Assembly (NCBI GenBank): GCA_032622095.1
Contig: CP136065.1
Span: forward strand, 59,947,094 to 60,011,093
Direction of reading: 5' to 3'
Source of the DNA: Siphonodentalium dalli
Lineage: Eukaryota > Mollusca > Scaphopoda > Gadilida > Siphonodentaliidae
Length of the DNA stretch: 64,000 bases
A program made the translations under genes and the position numbers. Shown piece after piece: positions 11,831 through 24,229 of the stretch. The notes under the pieces were generated by a model. The model did not search any database. It saw nothing but the letters and a program-made list of their open reading frames with translations, and was not told where the DNA came from. Every line of letters begins with the position of its first letter. The first letter of the stretch is position 1.

Positions 11831-12730
11831 TATATTACAACAGAATAAGAACTATCCAGATCAACGATACTTAATAACGACTGAGGTTAATTGGAGAGCT
11901 CGTGGTATGTCGTTCCACTTGTCATCTAATTTGTGGCATGACATGTGAGATCGGATGTGACATGATACTGACATCATATGAATACTAATCCGCGTGTATT
12001 TACGTATAGGACGAAATATTAGATTATCATGAGATGCGTGTAGTGTATTGAATCGAATTCCACCGAATTGACAGGTTTTTTGGGGGAAATATAGACAAAC
12101 CAACTTGAACTGGTCATTAGTGTTTCACCAACGAAATCAACGGATCGAATTACCATTATAAATCAATCTCGTTTCTGTACTAAGTAAACTCATCGATTGT
12201 CATACCCTGACTCGCCTAGTAACTTGGCGTACACTTATTTTTACTAGATATCACATCAACCTAATGTTTAATATAAATGGTGGCATACGCATCGGCGGAT
12301 ACGAGATGCTCGATGTTACGATTTGACTTTCTGGAAGGACACGAGCTGGCCAGTGGACGAAATGACTTAAACTCTAGTAAATATGGGATTTCCGCGGTAC
12401 ATGATATTTAATTGTATACATATGCCCACCCCTGTATATAGTTCAGCGGTCCTGCTAATTTGCTATGATGTTGGTGCAAACTGTTGCTGTTAAAAAATGC
12501 CGTTATTTTTTTTCTTCTGGATAATTGGAGCAATTAGAGAAAAAAAAACATCGTCCGCTTGAAACATTCAACATCATTATTATGATGGCCCCGCTTTTGT
12601 GTGCAAAACGATCGAAATAGCCATCTTAATTATGGTAAACCAGCACAGCCATTATAAAACATTTTACAATTTTTATGATCTTGAATGATCTCATACAGAA
12701 AATGGGTTTTCTTCGATCCGCTAAGATCAA
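11831..12730. other. Intron sequence, nothing identified
   Basis: AT-rich intron between E14 and E15. I searched the minus strand for the exon needed to reconcile phases and found no convincing one. Confidence 0.4.
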
Positions 12731-13184
12731 AGGTACTCAATCCGATCAGACGCTCCTAAATTACTATTTCTTTGGCTTCGGGGGTAAAAAATATTTGATT
12801 CGAGTCGAGGAACCCACCCATCAAAGCTAAGATTGATCAGATATCGATTTTTGAAGTTTGTTATTTCTCGAGATGTGTAATAATATGTGGCCCAGAAAAC
12901 GTGGTCAAACGGAGGGTCTCGGACAAAATTGCGGATGAAGATGGATAACTCTAAAATCAAGTGGTAATACGGTGTATTTCGTGATAACTCAGTGATAATA
13001 TGGCCATATTTTGTTGAACAAAATGTTGAGAAATAACAAGTTTTGGGAAATTTGATACCATAGTTGACAGTGATTAGCAATATTTTGTTGCAATAAACCG
13101 ATTCTGATAACAAAAGCGTATTTTGGAGAAATGTTGTTGTTGTATCTTGATGGTATGGGGACCCTCTGATCGGATTGAGTACCT
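12731..13184. mobile_element. Family A TTAA miniature element (intron)
   Basis: 454 bp with termini AGGTACTCAATCCGATCAGA and GATCGGATTGAGTACCT. The right flank is TTAA, the left a mutated TCAA. A fragment of the palindromic family C element follows immediately (13190-13262: CCATGACTGGA... and GTGCCAATGCATTCTCTTG). Confidence 0.85.
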
Positions 13185-13934
13185 TTAACCATGCATTCCA
13201 TGACTGGATCTTCTTGTAATTTTGCGAAATCCCTGTGCCAATGCATTCTCTTGTATAGATAGTTTAAAGGCACGTGAGGCCTTAGTTGTCGAAAATATTC
13301 ATATTTGTTCCAATCACCGTAAACAGAAAAACATTAAAATGCATACAGTTTCGTTCATATATACCATGACTATCGCGTAAACAGCATGTTATCATAAAGA
13401 CTTACTATATTTTACCTAAGCAAGAGCCTGATTGTGTTACAGAAGACAGCACAATGCTACTGGCTAATCACACAAAAATGGCATAAACGCTCTTTATTTG
13501 TTCCATATCATGAATTCACCAACAAAGAACGCTCTTTATGTTTACCATCATAATATAAACAAACACCAGAAAAGTAACTTTTGATGCTTTTGTTTACATA
13601 ACAATGGTCAAACAAATGACAATAACATACTGTTTATGCGATATTTCTTATTTGTATACGGACAAAGTCTGTCTACATTTTGATGTTCTTTCTGTCTGTG
13701 GCGGTTTTTGACGGGTGGAAATATTTTTACAGGATACCCACCGCCAAGGCCAACCGTACCTTTAATGACAGAAACGTCCACACGAGACATATTTCAAAAT
13801 AACAAATATATATAACAATGTCAACAATGATTCAACATAATATATATAATGTAGTAACTATTTCATGATGATATCAGTAGAATGTGACCTTTCTTTGAAA
13901 AATCGCGACCTGAGTTCCAATCTGTTTTAAGTAC

Positions 13935-14102
13935 CGTTCTGGTACGAATCGTCCGTTGTGGTACCGTTGGAACCGGAATTAAATTCGATATGTCGAACAA
14001 TAACGCCGTAAAACACGGTTATTTGTTGTCCGAAGTACGCGAAAGTGAGTTGTGTTGAGAACTGACTTGTATTGTTCCATCTGCTTTCATGCACATTGGG
14101 GA
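13935..14102 (-). CDS. Probable ectodomain exon E14 (membrane-proximal)
   Basis: A 168-bp open stretch between acceptor TATGGTTTCAG and donor GTACTT, phase 1 at both ends. Fifty-five codons run from PNVHESRWNNTSQF through QQITVFYGVIVRHIEF to GTTTDDSYQN, with two N-glycosylation sites (NNTS, SNGT). The ITVFYGVIV strand fits a membrane-adjacent region rather than a classical repeat. Neither junction fits: E13 ends in phase 0 and E15 begins in phase 0, so at least two junctions are unresolved. The coding character and glycosylation sites argue that it is real. Confidence 0.6.
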
Positions 14103-14499
14103 CTGAAACCATATTGGTCTATAACTCAAGTGGATAAAATTTCTTAGTTCCATCTTGTTCTATTTAAATATTGGCAATGTCTGAAGAATTCTACGTGTAT
14201 GAGTCTTCTTCCCACATGGAACAATATGGATCTAAAATATGATCGAAGCCGATACCTTATCATATTTAAACTATATAGATAGGTTTATATAAAACTACTC
14301 CAACCTTCGCAGTGCAAAACAGACTTAATATTGTAATTGAGTAGATGAATAACCACCCAGTTTCTTGGTGGCTATATTCCGTTTCCCAAACAAGGTACAT
14401 ATAAGTTTTAATAATGTTAGTATTCTATATTATTCATGCAATGACATAACTGGTTAATTATATTTGACATACATACAGTCTTTCGATGTTATAAGTACA

Positions 14500-14640
14500 C
14501 GTAGTCCCAACATGGTTAAAGCCCTGTATTAATTGCAAATTGATTTGATTAATTGCAAACCTTTGTTATAAATCGAAAACCTTTGCACTAAATCGCATAT
14601 ATTTATTGTATAGAAGTTTGCGATTTATCGCAAAGTAGTT
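14500..14640. repeat. Dyad repeats, TTTGCGATTTATCGCAAA type
   Basis: AATTGCAAA/TTTGCAATT-like and TTTGCGATTTATCGCAAAG palindromic units recur over about 140 bp. Confidence 0.5.
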
Positions 14641-14720
14641 TTTTTTAATATTATTACACACAAATTGAGAAATACGGCCTATTTTTTAGCCATTCAGACA
14701 CATTTTACTCCACATGCAGG

Positions 14721-15046
14721 GAACATGCCGGGGATATCCTGACTCAGTTCTAGTCATGCTGACTAAACTTACTTTGACTCAAATAGAATTAGTCATTATG
14801 ACCCGATCCTGGTCATTTTGACTCAAATCATAGTAGTCATTGTGACTAGTGCAATATTAGTCAATATGACTCAATGTTAGTCATGTTGACTAAACATATG
14901 CTGGGCATGTTGACTACTACTAACCTAGTCATGATGACTAACTTTTCCAGGTAGTCATTTTGACTAACAAAAGGTAGTCATCTCCAGGACAAGCTGTTGA
15001 CTACCCTAAGTTAGTCACATTGACCAACCTTTTTTCTCAGTGCACT
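14721..15046. repeat. Dyad array, TTAGTCA/TGACTAA units
   Basis: At least 12 units of the form TAGTCA-nn-TGACTA/C (for example near 14749, 14794, 14869, 14890, 14935, 14955, 15009) in about 320 bp. TGACTCA/TGACTAA also matches the AP-1 binding consensus. A second array of the same unit lies at 32463-32735. Confidence 0.8.
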
Positions 15047-15630
15047 TCACAAATTCTTCGCAAGTTATGAAGGAGCACGTGCTCTGGTTAATTATATTTG
15101 ACATACATACAGTCTTTCGATGTTATAAGTACATGTTGTCCCAACATGCCTAATATTTCAGTCAGGTATCACTGTGCATGTCTAACGTTCTGAATGTTTG
15201 CATTGGTTTGATATTTTATTTATTGTCATTCCCGCTTCTAGGACATACACCACTTTCATTTACAAATAATGATGCACAGATGGTTAATGGTATGCGGAAT
15301 CCACTCCACGAACAGTAGCACGTTAATACGGTTTTGTTACTTTTCGTCACCCTTATATTTTCGATTTTATAGCGAATTTATAGTTGAAGGACATTCAAAA
15401 CACATATATTCATGAGACTTAATGCTGTTGCCTTGATGGTATCTATCCGTTAGTCGTCTGTGACTATGGCCATGGGATCACCATATATGAAAGTCACCAG
15501 AACTACACATACACGCACATGCATACTCTTTCTGGTGTTCAGTTTATCCACCCAGTTTTGGAAATACACCAGAGCACCGTGGGCGCCACAGTAGTGGATA
15601 TATAATTCAGAATAATTATAAAGTTATCCT
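15047..15630. other. Intron sequence with a duplicated 60-bp phrase
   Basis: TTAATTATATTTGACATACA followed by TACAGTCTTTCGATGTTATA occurs at both 14454 and 15089, so the dyad array is flanked by direct copies. Nothing else was identified. Confidence 0.55.
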
Positions 15631-15960
15631 GTGTGTTGGACAGCATTCTTATATGCTCAGCCCCAATTACTGACCGCTCATATCAAGGGATTCAATAAAT
15701 TCAGTCGTTCCAACAGAAACGTCAACTTCAACTTCAGCAATCAACTACCACCCAGCCTAGCCACTCCAAACACATTGGGTGAAGACTGCTATACATGTAG
15801 CACACCAACGCCACCCTTCCCTGACGATGTTGGGGATGGCAGGAAGACAGTCTTGCCAGATTATGCCACCCCCCACAATATACGACAGAATTATCTATAA
15901 TTGTTATCATTATTATGTAATATGTATGTGTATTTAAATAAAATATCCTATCCTATTGAC
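15631..15960 (+). mobile_element. Possible retroposon 3' end
   Basis: An open frame (codons to about 15900) ends TTATCTATAA and is followed by AATAAA and a short repeat tail TATCCTATCCTATT. The coding text (LPPSLATPNTLGEDCYTC) is not recognised. An ORF end, a short UTR and a microrepeat tail is a common layout for non-LTR retroposons. Identity is uncertain. Confidence 0.3.
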
Positions 15961-18960
15961 TGTTCATAAGCGCACATCAGCCGATATATCCCAGGTTGAT
16001 CCACCACACCATGCACATCAGAATAAAGTATTGTAAATGCAGAAACAGTCAGCAAACGCGAACATACATCAACTTGACTTCATCACAAACGTACATCACT
16101 CGCTCCACCCACGTTAACGTGAATTCATTTCATAATTCAGTTAGGCAACTCCATCCAAACCCAATCCATCCCAGTTCCCTCTACATAAGAACGCAACAGA
16201 GGATGCCACCATAACCATGCAGCTCCGTAATACGTGGTACATCGGCAATTGGATAGCACAAAGGAAGCGCGAAAACTTACTACAGTCACGGGCACTACAT
16301 AGGCGCCACGCATGCGACAGGCAATCGACAGAATGGAGCACATGGAACCAGCACCACATCATACCCATGGATGTACAAATCTATTCAGAAAGGTAAGAAT
16401 TCACTCTTATGTGCACAACCACAGGACAACACCAATAAGGCATAACGCGCAACGAATTTAAAGCCCAACTTGAACATAGCCGACCTGACACTGGCCAAGG
16501 CATGCATATATATACCGTCGACCGTGACCGTCGACGCCAACAAAGGTTCGTGTACAAGGAGGACGATGGAATATTGCTGGCTCATATAAAGTTACACAAT
16601 GTCACAATTCGTGTCAGAATAAGATCTGGACGGATATGATGTCTGGATTGGATGTCTCTGAAACACATCCACCATAGGTCCTGGAGACAGCAAGTACATT
16701 CGACCGATGCATCCACAACCCAGAAACAGTAGTACACGGCAACTATGTTACAACACTGCAGACAGATGCACAGCTTCGCACCTCGATATGACCCAACAAT
16801 ATCCACTTGCTAAAAAGACGCACACCACCTATGGCTTGTACAATGGTTTTAAATATTGGCAAACACAGTATACGAAACAAAATGCCGCTGTGAAACTCAG
16901 AACCACAGTACAAAGGCCACAACACGATACACCCACGGGACAACATTATTCTGCAATATGGGCGCCTCCTATATTCCCTAATACATACAACGTTTATTTG
17001 CAAGTAAAATGCTGGTTGCTAAAACGCACCACGGTAGTGCACTTGTGCAGGGAGGCTTCAACCAACAACGCAAAGGCTGCATACGTCAGCGTTCATTGGT
17101 TAACTATGACGATAACACCCAGCATATACCCACATTGAACGGCGCATCAGCCTACCGAAGACACTCGATTCCGCAGATAAGAAACCGAAATACGCGCCAT
17201 GTATGTATATGTAACAGCATGGTGGAATGTTGTGGGTTCTGTGTTTAGCATACACTCTTATACCCATTGTGATAATTCAATAAGATAGCATTTATACGCA
17301 CGTGACTGATATATAGACCAATGAGTCATACATTTGGCACACGAAATACATGTAACATCCTAGCTCAGTTATACGTTGAATTGCCGACCGCCCCAAAGAC
17401 ACTTGCAGAGAACAGCTATTTAGATCCACCAAACAAAACACAGCAAGCGACACATGGACTAATTATTACTGCGGAGCTTTGCAGACGTCGAACACAAGAC
17501 AGGCATAATAACATAGATGTTTTGTTCCTTTCCGTTACCAGTGTCCATGTTATCCAAGGAGACACATTTCTATGAATAGCTTTCCTTGTGGTATTTGAAT
17601 TTTGGACTTCACCTAAAACCGCAATAAGTTGGAAGATCGCTGTCAGCAGCCCAGACACCAGCAATATACAGCGTCCCGAGTTAGCAAATATTTAACACTG
17701 TTACATGATCATATAGGCTATGGTCATCTTGAAATTATATGGCAGTTTCCGATGGGCGTTGTACGTGTATGTTGTATATCAGATGCATGTGAAGTGTCCA
17801 TAGCCCACAATGATCCACATCATCAACCGCCGACATCGCACAGCGATGTCTCCGCGCCAGTATTCAATGCGAGCATGTTTCCAAACGAGTGACTCCACAA
17901 TTTGCTCATAGTCGGGAAACTAATGCACGTATTACAATGTTAACCATACACCTACTTAACTATTGCAGCAATACCATGGAATCAGTCAATCAAAGCACAC
18001 CACCACATTGCAGCGAACACATAGCGGCGCTTCATCCAGACACCGTCCAGTCATTAAAATACCATCAACTGTCCATGACATCAATCAGTCTAATCGTGGG
18101 TATGTTCGCCGCAATATTAGGACCCCCACGTCCGACACGTCGAATGCGAATTTTGTACGGTCCCCATCGATAGTTCTCTACGAAGTCACGTTCCCATGGA
18201 CCGGCACGTGATCACATGTACCATATAACAGCAGCGGTAGGCACCCAGAAGGGCGCGGATCGTCACTGTGGAGAGTTAAATACGGTTCACAACATCAATC
18301 AATGTGAAACATTCATTTTTCACTACCTTCAATGTGCGTTCAACAACACATTGCTATTCCTCACAATAAAGTATCAACATTGGTGCACAAACAACACACA
18401 AAGCCAACCTGATCATCACACTTTCATGCCAGGCAATCGGAACGAAAATGAACAACGTACTAATATATAATGAACTGTCGAATCAACAAACAATGGCCCT
18501 CTCGCAAAGAAAAACTGCATGAGAAACATTTCAGATAACACCCCTGATTGATCTAGACAAAAAAGTAAATTTGAAGATCGATCTTACTCCTGCTTAAATA
18601 GTAGATGCGGATACCAAGGTGTACATGCATATCCAATGCTGATGCATATGCCAGCTAATAGACATGAGCGTCTACATTGGAAGCACTTTTGGCGAAACAA
18701 AACCAACGCATGTGCTCTTGGAACAATCATAGCTGCCACAAGTTGTCCATGTTCAAATTGCCATTGATCCAAACAGGGACGCCCGTAGCACAGTAGATTG
18801 AGTGAGTAAACACTTCTGGATCATTTGGCCACCTGTCTTTATTAGCAACGTGCATGAATTGCGCTATGGTAACCACATAGCTGTTCACGCTATTGTTGGA
18901 GGTTGTGTGGCTGGAAGCTACTAACATGGTGTTCAATGATGAACACATTGATGGCATCCA
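15961..18960. other. A/C-rich block of unknown nature
   Basis: By eye, GC is noticeably higher than in the surroundings and the plus strand is rich in A and C, with many short overlapping frames in both directions (up to 143 codons at 16707-17138). One minus-strand frame (18727-18957) has protein-like text (DRWPNDPEVFTHSIYCATG). I cannot assign any of it. It lies in the intron between E13 and E14. Confidence 0.4.
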
Positions 18961-19838
18961 AATATTAGCGTAGCAGCTGAAATGAGTGTGTCAAAAGACC
19001 AACTTTAATGAATGTGGTGATCAATTGAGTTCATATTAAACCTGGCAATTATATATATTGCTAATTTCCAATACGCAGGTAGGACAGCTCCGTTCATCCG
19101 GTAGATTACAAAACTTTGGTGAGTATACGTGAACTAATTTCCTACCAATGTTGACGCAATACATTATTATGGTCTGCACGATGTGTAAAGTCCATCTCTC
19201 GAGTAGCATTGTATTTACAGTGATGTTGGTACGGCTTCCAGAAGTGTCGGAAATCAATTTGTTATTCTGGTGAATAGAGTGTATAGTTTAACTCTTAGTT
19301 GTCCTAAGTTCCAAAATGACATATTTTTCGGAACATAGGACAACCTGACCCTGAAATAGTGTTAAGGTCTGAACTGTCATTTGCGTGTTCAACAACAAAT
19401 ATTTAGTTCTATTTTGCTCTAAGTGCTAAATTTCACACCCTAGGTCTACATTTCTCAAAACTTAAGATATATAACAGACTTATGCGGATATGTCTTGATA
19501 CAATTGAATAGCTAAGACATTAAGGAATCCAAAGATGTGAAATTTTCCACTGTAAACCACACATTTCAGTTGTGACGGCAATTCAAACTTTGAAAATCGA
19601 TTTACTCAAAATCATAAAAAATGCACTTAGAACAGATTGGAACTCAGGTCGCGAAATGTCCGGATCATGTTGCAGGTTATGTAGCATGTATGGGGCTCGT
19701 TGTTTTGCATTATGTATTGGAATTTTTGGCAATCATTCAATCCAATAAATGTATCACTCACTCGTCATCTCTATCTCACAAAAGAAGTGTTTACGCATTT
19801 TATCATATGTGTTGCAGTGCATAAGGAAGTGTTCTTAA

Positions 19839-20306
19839 AGGTACTCAACCCGTAAAGAGGGTCCCCATCTCAACAGATTCCAACAACAACAATCCGATCA
19901 GAGGGTCCTATATTACTATTTCTTTGGCTTTGGGGGTAAAAAATATTTGATTCGAGTCGAGGAACCCATCAAACAAAGCTCAGAGTTATTAGATATTGAT
20001 TTTTCAAATTTGTTATGTTCTCGAGATGAGTACTAATAACTGCCGTAATCTGCTCTGGATGTGTACTCCAAATCTATTCAAACAGACAAGGATGAATAAC
20101 TCTAAAATCAAGTGGTAATTTTAACGCAATTTTGACTGAGTTCTGGGCCAGATAGTATTCCCGATAATGAAAAATAATAGATTTCTAAAATCGATATCTA
20201 ACAAATCTGAGCTTTGATGGGTGACTTCCTCGACTCGAATCAAATATTTTTGACCCCCGAAGCCATTGAAATAGTAATTGAGAGGAGTTTTATCGGGTTG
20301 AGTACC
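19839..20306. mobile_element. Family A TTAA miniature element (intron)
   Basis: 468 bp between TTAA at 19835-19838 and 20307-20310, termini AGGTACTCAACCCGTAAAGA and CGGGTTGAGTACCT. It is nearly the same as the copy at 29545-30022, implying recent spread of this subfamily. Confidence 0.9.
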
Positions 20307-20329
20307 TTTAATTCATATCTCAAGCATCG

Positions 20330-20500
20330 CATATATAAGACAATACATTGGCCTAACAATATTTGCCTTGACCTTGTACTAAGCCAGTGCATTCTCTTAT
20401 ATATTTGCGAGGCTCCCTATGGGAGACTCGCATACATAAGATAATGCGATAGTTGGCTAGTATATTTAATGCCGCACTAGCGCAGCTCAGACATGAAAAT
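20330..20500. repeat. Palindromic family C element
   Basis: Contains GCCAGTGCATTCTCTTATAT, GCGAGGCTCCC and its complement GGGAGACTCGCATA, then GCGCAGCTCAGACATGAAAA. The same modules occur at 35434-35895 and 61889-62132. Confidence 0.7.
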
Positions 20501-20692
20501 GTTAACCGAAGGCTGCGAAAATAACAACTTGAGAAATATAACGGTATTTGTTTTTTCAAAACATCATCGGTTTTCACCACCAACATTTTAGCAAATCGGC
20601 AGGACCGTGCAACAAAACCCATATAGCAAATTAGCGGGACCCACTAACAGGACCATGCACGTAACCAGGGGGGGGGGGTCTCCTGTGCTTAC

Positions 20693-20899
20693 CTGGTCTC
20701 TGTCGACCACATGTATATAACCATTGTTCTCGAATGAAATGAGGGTGCCATTAGGAACATCTGATCTGACGATAGCGGTGTAAGGCTCGGTCCGGCCAAA
20801 GGTCGGCACGTTATCGTTCTCGTCCTCAATTCTAATTATCACGAATGACGTTGCGTTGGTGTTTCCTTCCTGTGGCCATGAGTCATTCCTCTCGTCTAT
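20693..20899 (-). CDS. Cadherin exon E13: canonical DENDN linker
   Basis: The second-largest ectodomain exon, 207 bp and phase 0-0, acceptor TCCTATGCAG, donor GTAAGC. It starts IDERNDSWPQ, continues with ATSFVIIRIEDENDNVPTF, the only fully canonical DxNDNxPxF linker in the set, and goes on through YTAIVRSDVPNGTLISF to HVVDRDQ. It closes one repeat and opens the next, whose first strand lacks the usual Glu (VRSD rather than VPE), a feature of membrane-proximal repeats in several large cadherins. Confidence 0.93.
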
Positions 20900-20909
20900 C
20901 TGCATAGGA

Positions 20910-22045
20910 AAGAAATTGACCTCATTATATATACCAGTCAGACAAACAGTCACATAAATATTTAAGGGGGTGGGTTGAACTATAAGACAATGATGGCACG
21001 ATGCAAGATGCACGCTTAGCGGAGTCAGATGGACATTCACAAATCAGTGCTATAGCTAGCTATTTCAAACTGAATTTTCGCAAGCTGTGTCTGGAGAAGT
21101 CTTAGAATATATTGCTATATGTGATATGTCTGATAGAGATTTTGAGAAATGCCAATCAGTTTCTCGTTTAGAGTTTCTCATTTTGAGTTTTTCTTGTTAA
21201 GCCATAGTAGTTTTGACTTTGTTGTGTAAGTGTTAATGTTCCGAAAGAAAGATATCTGTAGGAATTTGCACTGTAACAGAAGAAGAAGAACAACAAGAAG
21301 AAGAGTAATGGAGTCAATGAATGTTGAATTGTTGATAAATGCTTTGTTAACGTGTATATTATTAACGACCACCATGATTTATCTTGTCTGGTTTTGCGTA
21401 TTACCTCGATAACTACTGGCGTTATGAATAAATTAATATTTGAAAGCAGTTGCTTTATTGCTCTTTTGATGAAAATATGGAAATCAAGCTGTTGCACGAC
21501 CGCCTAAGTTGACTTGTCCAATTACATGAATACACTCTGGATTATCAACTGATCAATTCTTTATCATCGGGATTCGTACAAGTCTTACGTGTATTCCAAT
21601 ATATATTCAGGGTTTGAGGCTAAAATTTGTGAAAGCAATTAAACTTTTTTAGTTTAAATATGTAGCATATAAAATAACATGCTTGGAATGAAATGTGCTT
21701 CACGAAAGACGCCATTTGTTTAATTGATATTGATTGTTGTAGTAAATTTATTTCCTATATAGTTTCGATGTTTTAGACGGACACCAGAAAATCATTTTGT
21801 GAAGCTTTAGTTATCACCTAATACGCACACGTTTGACCACCAAAAGATAGTTAATCTGGGTTCACGATTAGATGGCTACTGGCATATAGTCGCGACCACA
21901 GGAGGCACGCGTGGTTTCGATTGAGTATCATATTTAATCTGAAGGGTGATGACTCTATAAAGAATGTACTTTGACGAAATAACGGCGATTTGTATGAGAA
22001 ATTGCAACACCACAATTGATCAAGTCTGGTGAAATATAAGTCAAA
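20910..22045. other. Intron sequence, no exon seen
   Basis: The E12-E13 intron. A purine-rich AGAAGAAGAAGAACAACAAG tract lies near 21278-21306. Nothing else was identified. Confidence 0.4.
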
Positions 22046-22079
22046 CTCTTCTATTGGGTGGGTGGGTTTGGCGGAGGTT

Positions 22080-22260
22080 TGGGTTATGTCCTTTAAAACA
22101 CTTCTTCAAATATTTCCGTTATTTCGTTAATAATAATAATATCCAATTTCTAAATTTCGCCCTATTTCGCTGCATTTTTTATTCCGCTATTTCGCTGTAT
22201 TTTCCTGTTTCGTTTTTTCGTTGCATTTCATATTTCGATAATTCGCCGCGTATATTTGAC
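22080..22260. repeat. Degenerate TATTTCG-type short repeat
   Basis: Units such as ATTTCGCTGCATTTT, ATTTCGCTGTATTTT and GTTTCGTTTTTTCG recur about every 15-25 bp. Confidence 0.5.
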
Positions 22261-22283
22261 ATATTATGGGATACGGTATATAC

Positions 22284-22402
22284 ACATTATCGGTACAGTG
22301 AAGTGATATGGGCTGCAGTATCATGCCGAGTTGATGCGGCGATCTGACATCGTCAACGAGACGTGATACTGAAGCCCATATCACTTCACTGTACCGATAA
22401 CG
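22284..22402. repeat. Hairpin element
   Basis: The arms pair ATTATCGGTACAGTGAAGTG and ATGGGCT with AGCCCAT and CACTTCACTGTACCGATAA across a short loop. The centre phrase TCAACGAGACGTGAT recurs inverted near 46624. Confidence 0.8.
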
Positions 22403-22916
22403 CGTTTATTATATGACACATGTTTGGTTCATCCCATGTCACAAAGGGAAAAACTACTTCGTTACACCATCCCATGTCACCGCCCGGGCAAAAGTACTCC
22501 ATTGAACATTCCCAGTCATCACCCGAAACTCCCAATTTAAGGAACTATTTTTTGTTGAATTTGGGGCTGATTCGCACAAATGCGTAATAATACAAAACAA
22601 ATCTTTCGTAATAAGTCTTAACAGTTTAATTTTCGAACAAAAACATGTTCTGATGAATAGTTCCCAACTTCCGGTGACCTAATTTCACGGGATACTGATA
22701 CGGAATTCAAAGGATACTGATACGGAATTAATAGAATACCGATATGGCTCACGACCAGACACGCATTTTCCGACTGCTCGGAATTTATCGCCAAACAATA
22801 GTGGTATTTGTAATGGATTAGTTGTAGCCATATAATAATATATGATATCAAATATTCTGATATTCAATCGAACATGAAACATGGTACCATGTGATTTTAT
22901 TGGCACGGCAACTCAC

Positions 22917-23035
22917 AGTGATATCAATGTTGAATGTTCCCCCTGCCGTCACCATGACATCATCATCTCTGTCGATTATCTTCCTTGTTGTGATCCATCC
23001 AGTGTCCTCGTTAATGGTGAAGTGTTCGTGTTCAC
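22917..23035 (-). CDS. Cadherin exon E12: F.I.EDTGWI.T..IDRD
   Basis: A 119-bp exon entering in phase 1 and leaving in phase 0, acceptor TATGTGCAG, donor GTGAGT. It reads EHEHFTINEDTGWITT, RKIIDRDDD and GGTFNIDIT: the TG-I-T turn, the IDRD variant of LDRE, and the F.I.I strand. Exons E11 and E12 are separated by a 7.4-kb intron that holds a 1.27-kb minisatellite. Confidence 0.94.
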
Positions 23036-23039
23036 CTGC

Positions 23040-23930
23040 ACATAGGAACACGCGTAATATCAATAAATAAATACTGTGGCGGTGATATATTTACACGTAA
23101 AGGTAAATAATGCATCAAATGTAGGATTTTAATAATATCTGCATGTGCATGTCTTACTAACTCTTTAACACTTAATAAGTCCGTAATTAATCTTAACTGC
23201 ACTTCACTATCCCTCATTGCGGCCAATTTGGCCGGTTACTTCATGTGACTTTTTCATCTGACGTGTGTGTCGGATAATTGATCTGGAGGATTTATGTAAA
23301 TGTTAGCCCAAACTACATTTCCAAGTAACGATGGTTTTGTTGTTTATTTTGAGGAATAATACCGCGTCAGATGAATTCAGCCCAAATATGTTAACAGTTG
23401 TCGTGTCAAACATTCGGCAGTAGGTTAGCGTTATTTAGTATTTGTGGATGTCCTTTAACATGGGGAAAATAGACTACTGCGCTTGAACGAGCATGTGAAT
23501 TTGTCGTTTTTAATGTACAGCAACTTGATAATCAATAACAGAGGCATTCTCTGTCAAATATGGTCGCTCTATTTACGGTATTAATTGCGGAACTTTCTAA
23601 AGTAAACTACGCGTAAACGGATACATACGGTAAATTCTAGAATGTGCCGTAATCGGCCTAATCGCCCCAGGGCCAACTCGCCCAGTCGACGTGTGTCAAT
23701 TCGGTACCTACTATAACATGTACCCGAGTCCGATACGGAATAAAAGATGTATACGGGTGTTATATAGCGTTTGGTCCGTTGTTTCTCAATGAATATTATT
23801 GAAATTTGGTGTATATGTCCGGGCTGGGACATGGAATACAACAACGTTTGAATTGTTTTTAAATTTACAAATTTGTTGATTTTATTCAATTTGTTTTCGT
23901 TCTGAAAACACACTATAAAGTGTATATAAT
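23040..23930. other. Intron sequence, no exon seen
   Basis: I see no exon in this part of the E11-E12 intron. Frames present are short and lack motif or splice-site support. Confidence 0.4.
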
Positions 23931-23935
23931 ATAAT

Positions 23936-24226
23936 AACGAACACGAGACATACATAATTTATAAACTGTTAACAAAAGATATCAAATTCAATACATGACA
24001 AAGATGACTCAGTGGAGTTTATAAAGTGAACATAAAAACATTGAGGTAAGCATCTTTTTAAGGAATGCAACTTTATTTAATGATAATAAACACATAAATT
24101 AAAATAACAAACATGAGACATACATGATTTATAAACTGTTAACAAAAGATATCAAACTCAATACATGACAAAGATGACTCAGTGAAGTTTATAAAGTGAA
24201 CATAAAAATATTAAGGTAAGAATCTT
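23936..24226. repeat. Tandem duplication, about 170 bp period
   Basis: Copies at 23936-24052 and 24106-24226 share GAGACATACAT, ATTTATAAACTGTTAACAA, ATGACAAAGATGACTCAGTG and the ending GGTAAG.ATCTTTTTAAG, with few differences. Confidence 0.85.
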
Positions 24227-24229
24227 TTT

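Noticed and set aside
13608-13790. Minus-strand frame SRVDVSVIK followed by GTACGG, resembling a cadherin strand with a donor
   Set aside because: No AG acceptor with a pyrimidine tract lies upstream within reach. The similarity covers only nine residues.
14721-15046. Dyad array as a promoter of a gene on the plus strand
   Set aside because: No exon or credible ORF follows within several kilobases. The same array occurs elsewhere as a dispersed repeat.
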